Source of the DNA: Capsicum annuum
Lineage: Eukaryota; Streptophyta; Magnoliopsida; Solanales; Solanaceae
Assembly: GCF_002878395.1 (NCBI RefSeq)
Contig: NC_061122.1
Span: 83,113,455 to 83,177,454 of the forward strand
Direction: 5' to 3'
Length of the DNA stretch: 64,000 nucleotides
A model generated the notes under the pieces. That model did no database searches. It had not been told where the DNA came from and saw only the letters and a program-made list of their open reading frames with translations. A program made the position numbers and the translations under genes. Each line of letters begins with the position of its first letter. The stretch's first letter is position 1. Below, one piece after another: positions 24,024 to 37,260 of the stretch.

Positions 24024-26828
24024 TGTCATGACCCCAATTTCAAGGTTTATGATAGCACTCGTCTCGGCAAGCCTTGGCAAGCAAGCCTATCATCCAAACT
24101 GATACAAAGGCAAGTAATCACCAATACCCAAGGCAAGGCTTCTAGAACAAAGCTAAAACATACGAATATATAGTAAAAGTGGAAATACATAGTAGATGAT
24201 ACCCAACCAAATCTTAGAATTAGTGTCACAGTGTAAGAACTAACTAGTACAACTTGATATCAAAAATACATAAGGTATCCAAAATATGAATAACTTTGTC
24301 TTTGAACACAAATAAAGACATAGTCTAAATAATGAAAGACAGTAGTCAACTCCTGATGTAAGAAATCAGTTTCTTTCTCAAAAAGATTTAAATGTGACCC
24401 CAATCAACCAATGTAAGGCACATCGAACCTAGATCAATATTAAAAGGGCACAGTAGGGGTGAGTGCTGCCCACTTGTACTTAGTAGGTATCATAGGCTAA
24501 ATAAGCAAAGTAGAAAATAAAGCATACAAAATACACACTAAGGGCACGTCAGCTACAATTAGAAAATATCCCAAACAATAGCCAAACCGTCTCCACTAAT
24601 AGTTCTATAATTCTCACATACACCATAGAAATACTAGAGAGAAAATAAAAGTATACAGATATCACACACACAAATAAAAAAGTAAAAGTACACATAAACA
24701 GGTATCAATAATGGAGAAATAATACATCACAAAATAATACAAAGTAAATACAAATGTAATAGGGGTGATGATAATGATAATAATGATAATTATAATGATA
24801 ATGCCCAAGGTTGTCGCACAACCTCCGTATACACCAATAGAGTAAAAGCTTCATGAAGTAGGACCTATTGGGGGGGGGGGGGTTGTCAACACATATAAAA
24901 CCAATATCTAATAACAACATCCATATCTTACTTCTAGTACATCCTTCGATAGAGGGCTTTTAAGATGTCAAGTTTTCTGTTAGAAAAAGCTAGTGTGTCC
25001 AGTATTTCCATAGTGGGACCAATGTTTCATGAATGCATATGATATGAGGATGTGATGATCATAGCCAACTAGAAATGAGAATTTTCATATCCAAGCAATA
25101 AACCAACTATGTGAGCCAACATTCCGTTCTATATTTCCACCCGTCCATGAAATTGGATATGAACCATATGCCGGTAGAGTAAAATACATCAAAATACCCT
25201 ATTGATACCACATTAGGCTCTTTCATTAAATAAGATACTACTAATTTTACATACATAAGGCCAGTAATGTCATATAAAACCCCACATGGTCGCACATAGA
25301 AAATAATGTTCAAAGTTCACAAAATAACATCAATATAAGCCCCCACACGGGAATAACATAATAGGATTGGAATTTCTATGATTATCTCCCTCACTCTTCA
25401 AATGATTTTGTACAAATATTTACTACCCAGACCAATCTGAAGAAAGTTAAGACATAACCTACTTCAAATACCGAAAACCGATCCATAAGTCTTCAATTTG
25501 GGGTTCCTAATCACTAATGATCAAAAAAACCAACTAAAACATAAAAATACAGAATCTGTGTATCAAAAGAAATCCAATGATATCCATATTGCATATTCTT
25601 AAGTTGGAGTCAAAATGGATTCTCAAAATGGGTTTTTGAAAAGGAAGAGTAAATCATAATTTATTTAAGAAACATGTTTTACCATACTCATAGGACTCCA
25701 CAGCTAAAAACCTATGAAAAAATGAGTGAAAATGAGGTCCAAATAAAAGAAAACCCATTTTTGAACTTTACCAATAAAGATCCCAGAAATCCATTTTAAA
25801 AATCAAGAATTGAAGTTATTTTGGGGATGAAATTCAATGAAAATTGTTGATTATAAGATTAGAAATTCACCTAAGTGAGAACGGGTAGAAATAAGGGTTT
25901 AAGTTGGAGACATATAATTTTTAGGCCTTCCAAGTTGAAATCTCTAATTTCCCACTTTTAAATGTGTTACAACAAGTTTTAAAGATAAAATTAAGGGAAT
26001 GTAATATAAATAGGTTTTTTGGTGCTTACCCAAGCTTAGAAATGGAGGAAATTGCTCAAAATCATGAATCCCTAAACTCTAAGTCTTATAAAATGGTGAA
26101 TATGGTGGAATATAGGTATTTAAGGGACTTAGGCATTGCATACGTGATCACCAAATCACTTAAGTGACTACTGCTTAAGCGACTAGGTGTAACGTATGTG
26201 ATACCTAGCTCGATGGCAGGTGTCACATAAGCGACCCTGTTTCGTGTAGGTGATTCCCACGTTAACAACCAATATATCATGTAAGTGATATTTGCATTTG
26301 GTCTGCCTGTCGCGTTAAGGATAACTAGTCATGTATGCAGGTGCACCAGCTGGAGACTTGGAGGATCTGCGGACCTCTCAAGATTCATCCAAAATCCTAT
26401 AAATGTAAACAAACTATACTACCCTATCATATTCTATGCTCCAGACTTTGAAAAAACATCATTTTCACAAAGTTGACCCCCGAAACCTAATTCTACAACT
26501 ATTTGAACCGAGGGTAGAAATGAGATATACAAACTGTAAAACCATACGAATAAGTTACCACCCTAAAATTGATGTTTCGGATCTGCTGGCATAGTCTGTT
26601 TTTCCATCAGATGCACAGATCAATAAATGTTGACCAAAGTCAACTATAAGGCTTCTCAAGCATCCAAAAACCATGATACCATATTAATCACACTAAAAAG
26701 CATCGAAAACCAAGCCAATCATCCTCACAACCCGTAAATACCACAAAACAACCAAGAGAAAGGGTAAAATGGTCAAATAATACCAAAATAAAAATTTCAC
26801 ATAAATCACCAAAAATTGAATCTTTACA
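24024..26828 (-). repeat. 5' LTR of element B
   Basis: This intact 2805-bp LTR reads TGTAAAG... on the minus strand (high end) and ends with the reverse of TGTCATGACCCC at 24024. It carries a GATAAT-type microsatellite (24766-24802), a run of 13 G (24870-24882) absent from the 3' copy, a TTAAATA box near 26114-26122 and a motif cluster (ATACGTGATC, TTAAGTGAC, TTAAGCGAC) at 26130-26260. No gene is seen. Confidence 0.9.
24870..24882 (+). repeat. Homopolymer of 13 G in the B 5' LTR
   Basis: Thirteen consecutive G follow GGACCTATT. The aligned place in the 3' LTR (about 2651-2660) reads ACCTATGAGAGA without the run, so the run arose after insertion or is a sequencing artefact. Confidence 0.8.
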
Positions 26829-26833
26829 AAATA

Positions 26834-28125
26834 TCCCAAACTAAAAGAACTTTCATTTGCAAAAGAAAAGGATTTGAATGTACTTAAAGCATCGAATAGG
26901 TAAGGATATTGGGTCCACATCTTGCTTTTGATCTCGCAAATAGCCACCTCTACCAGGAGGTGCCTCCACTAAAACTTAACTAGTAGAATCTTTCTAGTAC
27001 AAAACTGATGACATCACTAGCTAAAATGAGCACAGGATCCTCCACGAAGGTCACCCACTCATCCAATTGAACTGAGTCCCATCTAACCACATGAGAAGGG
27101 CCATGAATGTATCACCAAAAAATAAAAATGGAAAATGGAATAGACAATAGAAAAATTTAGGGTAACGCTAACTCATAAACCACTTCACCCATTGTGCAAA
27201 GAGTCTCAAAGGGTCTAATATATCTAGGGTTGAGCTTGCCTTTCCTTTCAAACCTCATCACTCCCTTTATGGGTGATACACAGAGAAATACCCAATCACC
27301 AACTCCAAATCTCAAGGCATAAAGCCTACGATCTGCATATACTACCTACTCTGATCTACCCTCAACTTTTCCTGAATCAACTTGACTCTATCCAACGACT
27401 CTTGAAGAAAGTCGGTACCACGAGGCCTGATCTTAAAAGTGCCAAACCACCCATTAGAGAACAGCATTGCCTACCATATAAAGTCTTAAGAGGTACCATT
27501 TAAATACTTGAATGATAGACATTATTATATGCAAACTCAACCAAAGCTATGTGTTGCTCTCACTTTTCTCCAAAATCCATAACAAAGGCTCGTAGAATAT
27601 CCTTAAGAACCTAAATAGTCTACTCCGACTGCCCATCATTGTGAGGATAGAAGGTTGTACTAAGATTCACTTGAGTACCTACTCTTCCTTAAAAGCTCTC
27701 CAAAAGCTAGGAGTGAACACTAAACCTTGGTCTAAAATGATAGATATAGACACACCATGTAAATAGACTATCTTACTAATACCAATAGGGCTAACCTCTC
27801 GACACTAAAGGACATCTAAATAGGAATGAAGTGTTTTGACTTTCTCAACAAATCCGTAATAACTCAAATACCATTAGAACCATGAGAAATACAAGGCAAT
27901 ACACTAACAAAGTCCATAATAATCTATTCTTATTTCTACTCGATATTAGGTAACCTCTGAATCAAATTAACAGGTCTCTGATGCTTGGCCTTTAGCTGCT
28001 ATCCACATAGGCTACGAGATACACAATATAATATATCTAACCTCATACCACTCTACTAATAATGTTGTCTCATATCTCTATACATCTTATATATACCCAG
28101 GTTATAAAATATCAGAAGTTGTGAG
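26834..28125 (-). pseudogene. Element A integrase (distal part) and chromodomain
   Basis: From high to low: the integrase zinc-binding region (KMYRDM near 28085, then CVSRSLCG and KAKHQRPVN), core remnants, the YHSSI and LYGRQC region near 27500-27540, and a chromodomain end (EIKSKMWTQYPYLFDA) at about 26935-26885, followed by SFANESSF. The purine-rich minus-strand stretch ending TTTGGGATATT (26829-26845) would be the polypurine tract of A. Element B separates this from its 3' LTR. The reading continues on the far side of solo LTR G1 at 35050. Stops and shifts are frequent. Confidence 0.82.
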
Positions 28126-30009
28126 TATCATGACCTAATTTACGAGTCATGATGGCACCCACCAATTCCTACTAGTAGGTCAGCCAATACAATAACTCAG
28201 ATTTAATGTAATGGGTTAATTTGGTAACAAAGGCACAACATATAAAAATTCAAGAACATCAATTATAAACATAAGGGTTCAAGATAAAATATACAATCAT
28301 ACAAGATACAAATCCTAAAACCTGGTAGAGCTAGTATAAGAGCAACTAACAGTATCAATATAACTCTAAGTCTAGAATAGTCAATATATCTTTCTCGAAT
28401 ACTAAAGACTGAATACAAAAGATAGAAGGAAATTAGGTGAATCAAACTCCAAGAGCTCACCCTATCTCTAGAAATCAATTTCTGCATGAACCATGATCAA
28501 AGGAGATAATTAATACTCGAATCTTTACCAAAAAGTTACAAAATATAGTATGAGTACCAAAACAATAGGTACTCAATTGGAATCATCGGTTGATTGAGCT
28601 AAACCATGATTAAAGATGACATATTACAAGATAATCATAACTAAGTCAAGGTACAGAATCGAACTTGAATAATCTCTAACGTCACTATATATAATAAGTA
28701 AGTAAATTGAAATAATAGTGTAACATAAAGCATCAATGCATGCCAATATCATCGTGCGTAACAAATACTAAATATCGTAGTAATAATATAACAGAAGGCA
28801 TCAACACAAGCCAATATCATTGTACATAACAAGTATTAAAGATTAGAATAACAATAAAATAAAGGCATCAACACTTGTCAATATTGTTGTACATAACAAA
28901 TAAATGATTCAAATCATAAGGCAACATAAGTACAATCACAAGCAAACACAACTACAAAGTTGGCACCCATACACCAACTAGTGCATATAGTAAAGAACTC
29001 ACCATGACATCCCATACCAACAGAGAGTACACCTATGAGAAATGCACAGAAACCAATCAACAATAAATCCAAACTTTCTTATTATCCATTGTTTTCTACA
29101 ACTTTTTTCAAACGACCATTTTCCAACATTCACAATCATCATCCATAATCATAATTGAATAACATATACCAATCAATCATAACTGTAACCATACCATCAT
29201 ATAGGCCTCTATCTTATTAACACACCATATTCACTTATTATTAGCTAACCAACATTTATTACTAGACCAATTTACTAACTAACCATCATATAACCTCTAG
29301 CTATAATCTATTCATTATTCATCACATAAATTCTATTCATGGGTCAACGACTAATCACCCTTCACTAACTAGACAATACCTAGCATCTAGCCAAGATTCA
29401 CCACTAGGCCATGTCCATCAATTAACTGATACTTAATTCTGGCCATTGTGCCTTCACTGGTTACCATTTATCAATGACCGCTAATCACCATTAGTTCATT
29501 GTTCATCTATCAAATAACATTATTTACTATCTAGCATCATTAATCTATAAATCCTTACCTAACAATTAACCAACATCATAGACTTAGTCCCCAATAGCAA
29601 CTAATTATCACTATCTCTAATACCAATATCACAGATCTCTATAATGAAATAATCATCATTATTATTAGCCATCAATGCCACTAGTCTTCTTCATCACTAA
29701 GGTTCACTAATATATTAGTCACTATTAGCCACTTAACCAATATCCACCACTACAAATCTTTTATCCATAAATCAAAAATGTACCACTTTATACCTTAACT
29801 CATTAAAATACTATAACTGACATCTCTAATGTCAACATAATTACCCAACTACACAAGAGCATGGATAAATATATAATCCACACATAGGACTATCTAGACT
29901 TTAATTGGTAGATGTACAAATAGGCATATTAATAATCATCCTCTAGACTTATCAAGCATTATCATATAAGTATATTATCTTCTAGCCTTGTAAGGAATCA
30001 ATATAACAT

Positions 30010-30156
30010 CACAATATTCTTTGGCCACATCGGATATCATCATATCATCACTATATCTTTTGTCTCTACCGAGTTTCAGCATATCATTGCAATATTATTT
30101 GGTTGTACCGGTTATCATCATATCATCATAATTTATTTGGATGCACCGAGTATCAT
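30010..30156. repeat. Minisatellite of about 38-bp units in G1 (left part)
   Basis: Four imperfect units of the form CATATCATCA(..)TT(T)GG..ACCGAGTATCAT are visible. Three further units follow at 32322-32450 (for example CCTCTGTCCTTGTCGGGTAT). D1 was inserted inside the array. A shorter version of the array is present in G2 at about 48545-48625. Confidence 0.7.
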
Positions 30157-32317
30157 TGACATGACCTGAACTAGGTCTTAGTCATGTCGGGTGTCTTAAG
30201 CCTAACCAGGACCAGAGACCACCCTCAATATCCAACAATAAACATCCTACACCCTATGTCAAATGAATTTTAAACATATAGCAAGATGAACAATCATAAA
30301 CCAAATGCAAAAATCAAAGTCTATAAACCTATCCAATAGGTGTCAACACAATACCAATACCAATGCTAAGGCTAACACCAATACTGACACCGCCCATGCC
30401 CAAAGTAGTCACACAAAAACTATAACTGGAAACAAAGAACATCCGGTTGGGACATGACCCCAACCATAGACAAAACCAAAGGCTAAGAGATAACAAAAAG
30501 TATGAAAAGATATCCATAACATAAAAAAAAGTCTTCTGGAAAATGAAAGCTCACCACTTCAGTCTATCACAAATGTTGTCCCCAAATCTAAGTACTTAGT
30601 AGGAGGAGTAGCATGGCCAATTCCTACATCGTATGAGGATACAGACTTCGAAGATAGGTTAAAGGGTGAACGCTAACATATACTCATGAATAACGATAAA
30701 GAAATGCCATTATTCAAAACCAAAGTAAATATCCAAATACAGACACATTCATACATATATATATAGTATACCAGGAAAGGGAACTGGGTTTAGCATGCAT
30801 TAAAAACTTTAACTTGGGTTGTGTAGCTTAGCCATCCTAAAACTACCCATGAGCTATATGGGTCCAGTGTTACCCCCTGAACGAGCCCCGGTATATGTAG
30901 GCACACGAACCCAAGATATCATAGGGGCTGGGGATTCTCGTGTACCCTTTGCCCTCTATGATGCATATCTATAAGCATAAACTTAAGGGATTCCCGTGTA
31001 ACCCACAAGTATATGGTCACCATGAAAAACTCTCATATCTGCAAACATGAGTTCCTAGTGTTCGTCCATTGGATCAAACCTTTACAGTTAGCTACCACAA
31101 CCCTTCATTATTGCCCAATTAAAACCTTTAACATATAACCAAACCACCAAATCCAAAAGTTAATTATAAAGTCATTATGAAGTAGTATTGTTATATCAAC
31201 TATAGCTTGCAAGCAATGTCATTAGACACACCTTAGGGGATTTCCATGTACCCTATAGGATTTCTAATCAATCAAAACCATGGCCTCCAAGGCCTTTGTA
31301 AAGCATTTAATTAAATCAAACCATTTAGGGTTTTATTACCATATTATGCAATGCATGGTTTTCAATAAAAATCAAACCATGTAACAAAAATAGTCCAATT
31401 GGCATTTTAACAAACATGTTGAGGGAATAGAGTTTCCAAAACAAAAATCAAAAACCAACTTACCATTCCCATGGAACCATGTGTTCAAACCAATACTAAT
31501 AACATGAAAACCATAGTTAAGCATGGGAAAACATCATCCAACCATTAGTAACCAAAAACCGCAAAACATATTTAAAAACCAACACAAACCCACAATCATG
31601 CCATGAAAACCATAAAGTAAAATATGTTTTTAGTTTGAACTAATAATGAGGAAGGAGTAACATGCCTTTGATACAAAATAAGATAGAGAGAAACTATTGT
31701 TGAGAGCCTTACTTGACAACCTTGAAAAAAATCTAGCCTCTTTTTAAACAATGAGCTTGAGAGAGATTTAAAAGTGTTTTGAGAGTGTTTGATGTGAGAA
31801 TAGTAGGTTAATAAAGTCCATAGATGTTTTAAGACATGGGGTCAAAAGAAGTTAAGAGAGAAAATGTATAAAATACCCCCAACTTAAACTGTAAAAATTT
31901 TTGCAGGTAGGTACGATTTGGACCCCTCACTTGTACCTACATCATACGAGTGGTACCCTCAATTGGTACCTAAGCTAGAAATTTAGACTACATATTCTAT
32001 CCAACATATGACTCCTCTTTCCCAAATCATACCATCACCATACGACAAGTACCCACCTAGTCGTACCCTAAGTAAAATGTCAAGTCTTGACAATGAACAA
32101 TATATAGTTTGGCACTAAAATTCTGGTACCATGTACATAAGACTCGTATGGAGTCTTATTGTGCCTCGGATAGAAAACAATTAAAACCACACTGAGAAAT
32201 ATATGACCAACACCCCTAAACTATACATACATCATACGACAAGTAAGTATAAGTCGTATGATGATCAGAAAGCTTAAATTCAGGAAATATATAAAGATCA
32301 AAACTCATGGTGTTTCA
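30157..32317 (-). mobile_element. Solo LTR D1 (family D) nested in G1
   Basis: A 2161-bp sequence running TGACATGACC to GGTGTTTCA on the plus strand, so TGAAACACC...GGTCATGTCA on the minus strand. The flanks ATCAT (30152-30156) and ATAAT (32318-32322) agree at four of five bases. It aligns inversely with D2 (52520 onward). A minus TATTTTATAC-type box lies at about 31862-31874, with a cluster of TCGTA/TACGA and GGTAC motifs upstream (31905-32270). It has no internal region or gene. Confidence 0.78.
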
Positions 32318-35049
32318 ATAATCATATTATCACAATATCCTCTGTCCTTGTCGGGTATCAACATGTCATCATCATATCCTCCGATCTTATCGGGTATCAT
32401 TATCACATTATCATTCCTTCTGCCTTATAGGGTATCATCATAACATTACAATACATTAATTTATATATTTTATATAGAACAAGCCCCACAAGGGCAAAAG
32501 TAAATGACAAGACCCATGAGGGCTAAAATAAATAGATATAAAGAAGTGCAAAGAAGAGCATACCTCAATAACCCAACATTCATCATTAATGTCACTTTAT
32601 TAGTAGATATATGTATATGTAACATGAATATTATAAACTATCATTGGGTTTTTTCTCGAGGTTTATATCTTTAATACCAACATCTTCCCTTTGTATCATC
32701 CAGAGAGATAGGCATATAGATGTGTATAAGAATGGAAAAAGCATTAGCATCAGTAATCATATAAGGAAGTATTATGAGTTCGAGCAAAATCTATAGAATA
32801 TCTTGACATATAGTCAATAAGTATGCCTTATAGCACCTTTAATATCATCATCTTCAATAATGACAATATGTAATATTTCCAACATAATTATTAGCGTAGT
32901 TATTAAGCATGATCATAATAAAGGAAATATTATTGTTAACAGCCTAAATACTAGCCTAATCAACGACTTATTCAAGATTATAATCAAGGGTTATCCTTAC
33001 ATAATCTATAATCTAGTCATTTAGACCATGAGCATAACCATAAGTGAAATCATGAACAAGGGCCCATTAGTAGTATATACATTGGCTTACCATTGGCCTA
33101 AAGGTAATTTATGAGTAATATGAGCAATAGCTAAAGCAAGACATAATCTATAGCTTGTTCAAAGTGTGGTCACCAACATTATATATGGCTTGGGACATAT
33201 TATAGTCAAGGGCTCAATCAATAACACATTTATTATCCCAAATAGTGGTTAATCACAATCATATAATTAATAGTATGACATAAGCTTTGGCCAATAAAAC
33301 ATACAAAGGCATAATCACTTGGGCATTACTTTGAATTCCATTCCTCATAAACAACTAGAACTAAGAGTAATCAATATTGCCTCAAAAGAGCACTTGCTAG
33401 TCAATTATTAAGTGTGGGGGTGCAAGAGAACTAATCATAAGATTTACCTTAAGATGGGTCAACAAGCCCACATCTAAATCCCCGAATGCATTCTAAGTCA
33501 ATTCTACCCAAGCCTAGGCCATGGTATCTTAATCAACTCTTAGATGTATAGCAAGCCTCCATAAAACCCTAAGGTAGATATTCTACTCAAGCACCTTTAC
33601 TAGGTGCAATGGAACTAAGTCAACCTTCACTAGTATTAGCAACTAAGGCTAACTTATTATAACTATGAGCAACTAGAGAATTTCACCTAATATTGAGTAT
33701 TCTAAGGCATTCTCGTGCTGAACATGAGTAATGAAGTTTATTACACCTATGTTAAAGAAAAACAAGTTGAGCTTTTCAACTCTAAGAATCACATAACGTA
33801 AATGGTCCAACTAATCCAAGTCTTGAATTTCATCAATCCAATACTTAGAATCCATCCAATCTAACAAAATATCACAACTATAGCAGAACATCACTCTGTC
33901 TAACAACGGATAAGCCCAACCTACCTCAAATCTAAGGAAATCTCCTGAACCGCTAAACCTTCACCTTTCTCTTTTGAGAATATTCTTCAAGGTGCCAAGC
34001 AATCAAAAATACAATATATACATCATTACAAGAATATTAATACCCATATTGCTCCATTGTGCTTCAGGTCCAATACAAAATCAAAAACCCAAGTGGGTCT
34101 CATGTACGAAAAGCAAATTTTTGAGACCAGCCCATTGTTCATTCATCTTTGGGAAATTATAAACCTTAAAAAGTAGGTGAAAACCAAGCTTATTTAGCCT
34201 AAAATCATGCCCTTACACTATTTGGGGTTTTAGTCAATAATTCCAAAAATTTAAACATGAAATGGAAGGATTCTTACTCAAATCTATTGTTAATCACAAA
34301 ATTATATGCAATCTAAGCTCCCAAGAGGTACCCAAGAGTCAATTTAAGGTTAACACACCATTCTAGGGTTCCTAAGTCTCAAGAGTCGGTGAGAATGCCC
34401 AAAATATGGCCTATATGGCCATTAAATACACTTCCTAGGTAAAATGTTAGAGTGATCGCCATCCATGGACCGTGATCATGGCATGGCGATCGCCATTCAT
34501 GCTTGTGCGATCATGTCATCCTACCTTTGCACCAGGTAACAACTGAAACTTTGAATTTCTTCCAAGTCTTGGTCTATGCCTCAGGATTTATTCAAAATTT
34601 TATATAAGCAATTAAACCATGTGTCCATACTAAATCAACGTTCCAAACCAATAGGCAAAGTCGGATTTTCCATCCATTGTTATTTTGTCCAAATATGGGC
34701 CCCACACCTTAATTTTCAATTTTTTAACTTTCGGATCGATAGGTCAAAATGAGCTTGGGTGTGTTGGGACCAAAACCAAAGGTTTACTTAAAGTAAAATC
34801 AATATTCTAGAGCTATTGGTGTAGTCAGAATTTCTATCCGAGATTGTTTTACTAAAGCTTCACTCGATGGCCATTTGGAACCAGTAAAGACTTCTAAATA
34901 GGGAGTTGACTCTAAAAAACAAATGAACTACCAGGCAATGAAGTATCAGTTCTAGCAAGTCATAAATGACTTGCGAAAGCTATAAATAAGCTCTAGTGGT
35001 TAAAATAAGCAGAACTATGGGAAATGATCTAGATGGTCATTATAGTGAG

Positions 35050-37260
35050 CCTTATGCAAAATCAACTACATCAAGTCATCAAATCCTAGAACACAAATAT
35101 GGCTATCAAATGTCAAGACACCCTTAGAATCTATGCTACCCCTCTTACACTGACCACTTAACACCTAATCATGGATGATGCAAAGCTTTTATCCTCAAAC
35201 TGAAGATGTTAAATCTACTCAAATAGCAAAGACCTCACTTTAAAACTAGTAAAGAGCCTACTAGGGTCTAAAATATCTAGTCGAACCATCAAGTTGGCTA
35301 ATAACTGAATGTCCCATGCTTATGGCCACTGAAATACTAAAACGCAAGCCAAGATAACTTTGCTCACCACCTTCTAGCTTAAGAAGTCAACCACCATATT
35401 TGCCTTGATCAGAAGATAAAAGATCGAGATGTCATAATCCTTAAGTAACTCCATATACTTACATTTTCTAGAAATAAGCTCTCTTTGGGTCATAAGATAT
35501 TGAAGACTACAATGATATGTGAAAATCTCACAATGCACGCCATAAAGATAATGCCTCCAAATCTTAAGCATGAAAATTACCGCCGCGAACTCCAAATCAT
35601 AATGGGTTAGTTGCATTCGTGCACCTTTAACTGTCTCAATGCATAAACAATAACGTGACACTATTGCATTAATACACAGTGAATACCTCACCCTCAACAG
35701 GACGAACCAAAATAAAGTTAAAGTAAGAAATACCTTGATCTTTTCAAAGCTTGACTCACACTCTTCGAACCATCAGAAAGAAACCTCTCTTTGAGTCAAT
35801 CTGGTCATCAGAGCTGCAATGGTAGCAAAACTCTCAATGAACCACAATAGTAACTGTCCAAACCAATTATGCTATGAACCTCCAAAGGAGGTGTAGGTTT
35901 ACCCAATCATGAATAGCCTCAATCTTTGTTGGACCTACCATAATCCCTTTCTTAGGCACCACATGCCCAAGGAGTATCATTGGCTCAAGCTAAAATGCTT
36001 ACTTTGAAAATTTGGCAAAAATCATAGGATCTCACAAAGTTCGAATCACAATCCTAAAATGTTGCATATGCCCCTCTATAGTCCTCGAATACATAGGGAT
36101 GTCATCAATAAACACAAGTACAAAAGAATCCAAATAAGTCTAATACACAATTTAGCAAATCCAAAAATATGGTTGTAGCATTAGACAATACAAAAGACAT
36201 CACTAGGGACTTATATTGACCATAACAGGTCCTAAAAGTTGTCTTCAAGATATCCTCAGCTTGAATCCTCAATTGATCGTAACCAGACCTCAAATCAATC
36301 TTAGAGAACACCACTGCTCCCTGAAGCTGGTTAGATTAATCATTAATGCGAGACATAAGATATTGATTCTTTATTGTGAACTTATTAAGTTTCCTATAAT
36401 CAACACACATATGCATGTAACTAGCTTTCTTCTTTACAAACAACACATTAGTTCCCCAAGGAGACACACTTATTCTAATAAAATCCTTAAGAGAAAAATC
36501 CTAAACTTGAGAATTTAGCTCCATAAACTTGGTAGAATCCATACTGTAAGGTGCCATGGAAATAGGTCAGGCGCCCAACTCAAGATCAATAACAAAATCA
36601 ATATCATGCTTAGGAGGAAGACCAGGAAGATCAGCACAGAAAACATAAAGAAACTCATAAGCTACATAAATAGATTCAAGCGATAGACTCTCCCCAATAA
36701 CATAATAAGTATAAGCAAGATAAAACTCATAATCCCTCAAAACAAGCCTCCTCGCATGAATATATAATATAATCCTCATTAACTGATGGATAATTTCTCC
36801 CTGCCACATGACTGGGGCTATACCAGGCATGGTGAAGGTAATGGTCTTGGCAAAACAATCAAGAACCGTATGATAGTAAGATAACCAGTCCACATCCTGA
36901 ATCATATTAAAATCAACCATGTCTAAATAATAAGATTACCATGAGTATAAATCTCTCAAACAGTCACAACACATGTTCAGAAAACTCAATTCACTACTAA
37001 AGAAAACTCAATTCATTACTAAAGAATCACTTATGGAAGTAGATACACATAAACGAAAAGATAATGAATCACAATAAAACTCTAACCATAGAGCATAATA
37101 AGAAGACACATAAGAATAAGTAGGTCCTTGGACAAAAAAATCAAAAGCTCACTGATGGCACACAAATATTATACTTGTAATAATGACATCCAAATATTCA
37201 GCCTTGGGTCTAGCAGATATGGCATACAATTGACTAAGCTCACCATTTTACTGGGATCCT
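35050..37260 (-). pseudogene. Element A pol: protease, RT, RNase H, start of integrase
   Basis: From high to low: a protease remnant (TYSYVSS near 37110) leading into VDFNMIQDVDWL (36914); RT (about 36600-35900) with [17 protein letters not shown] at 36311-36260 and a catalytic FIDD at about 36100; RNase H (35697-35374) with HYDLEFAAV and [11 protein letters not shown]; then the linker and integrase start ending LILHKAHY at 35050. The reading resumes beyond G1 at 28125. RT active-site residues are intact, but stops and shifts are common. Confidence 0.85.

Larger units (their letters stand above)
1819..26828 (-). mobile_element. Element B: chromovirus-type Ty3/Gypsy retrotransposon hosting N1 and T
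   Basis: Element B reads on the minus strand. Its 5' LTR is 24024-26828 (2805 bp). The 3' LTR is in three pieces, 1819-3167, 7813-7884 and 17465-18829, which together make about 2.79 kb and align in order with the 5' LTR. The internal part is 18830-24023 with gag, protease, RT, RNase H, integrase and a chromodomain. Without the nested guests the element is about 10.8 kb. The target duplication is imperfect: CAATA at 1814-1818 and AAATA at 26829-26833. Insertion was at the boundary between the polypurine tract and the 3' LTR of element A. All coding frames contain stops and shifts, so the element is dead. Confidence 0.88.
28126..35044 (-). mobile_element. Solo LTR G1, interrupted by solo LTR D1
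   Basis: This is flanked by perfect GTGAG duplications (28121-28125 and 35045-35049). It has no internal region, so it is a solo LTR left by LTR-LTR recombination. Its own length without D1 is about 4.75 kb. It aligns in inverted orientation with G2 (45552-49914). Both ends have lost the TG/CA dinucleotides (TA at each end). It splits the zinc-binding region of the element A integrase. It holds no gene. A cluster with repeated CGATCGCCAT and CATGGCGATCG motifs lies at 34453-34512. Confidence 0.85.

Noticed and set aside
32213..32317. Family D LTR ending at 32212 with a purine tract next to it
   Set aside because: The D2 copy shows that homology extends to TGAAACACC, so the LTR end is at 32317.
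30010..32450. CRISPR-like array
   Set aside because: Units are adjacent, drifted and without unique spacers; it is a minisatellite in an LTR.
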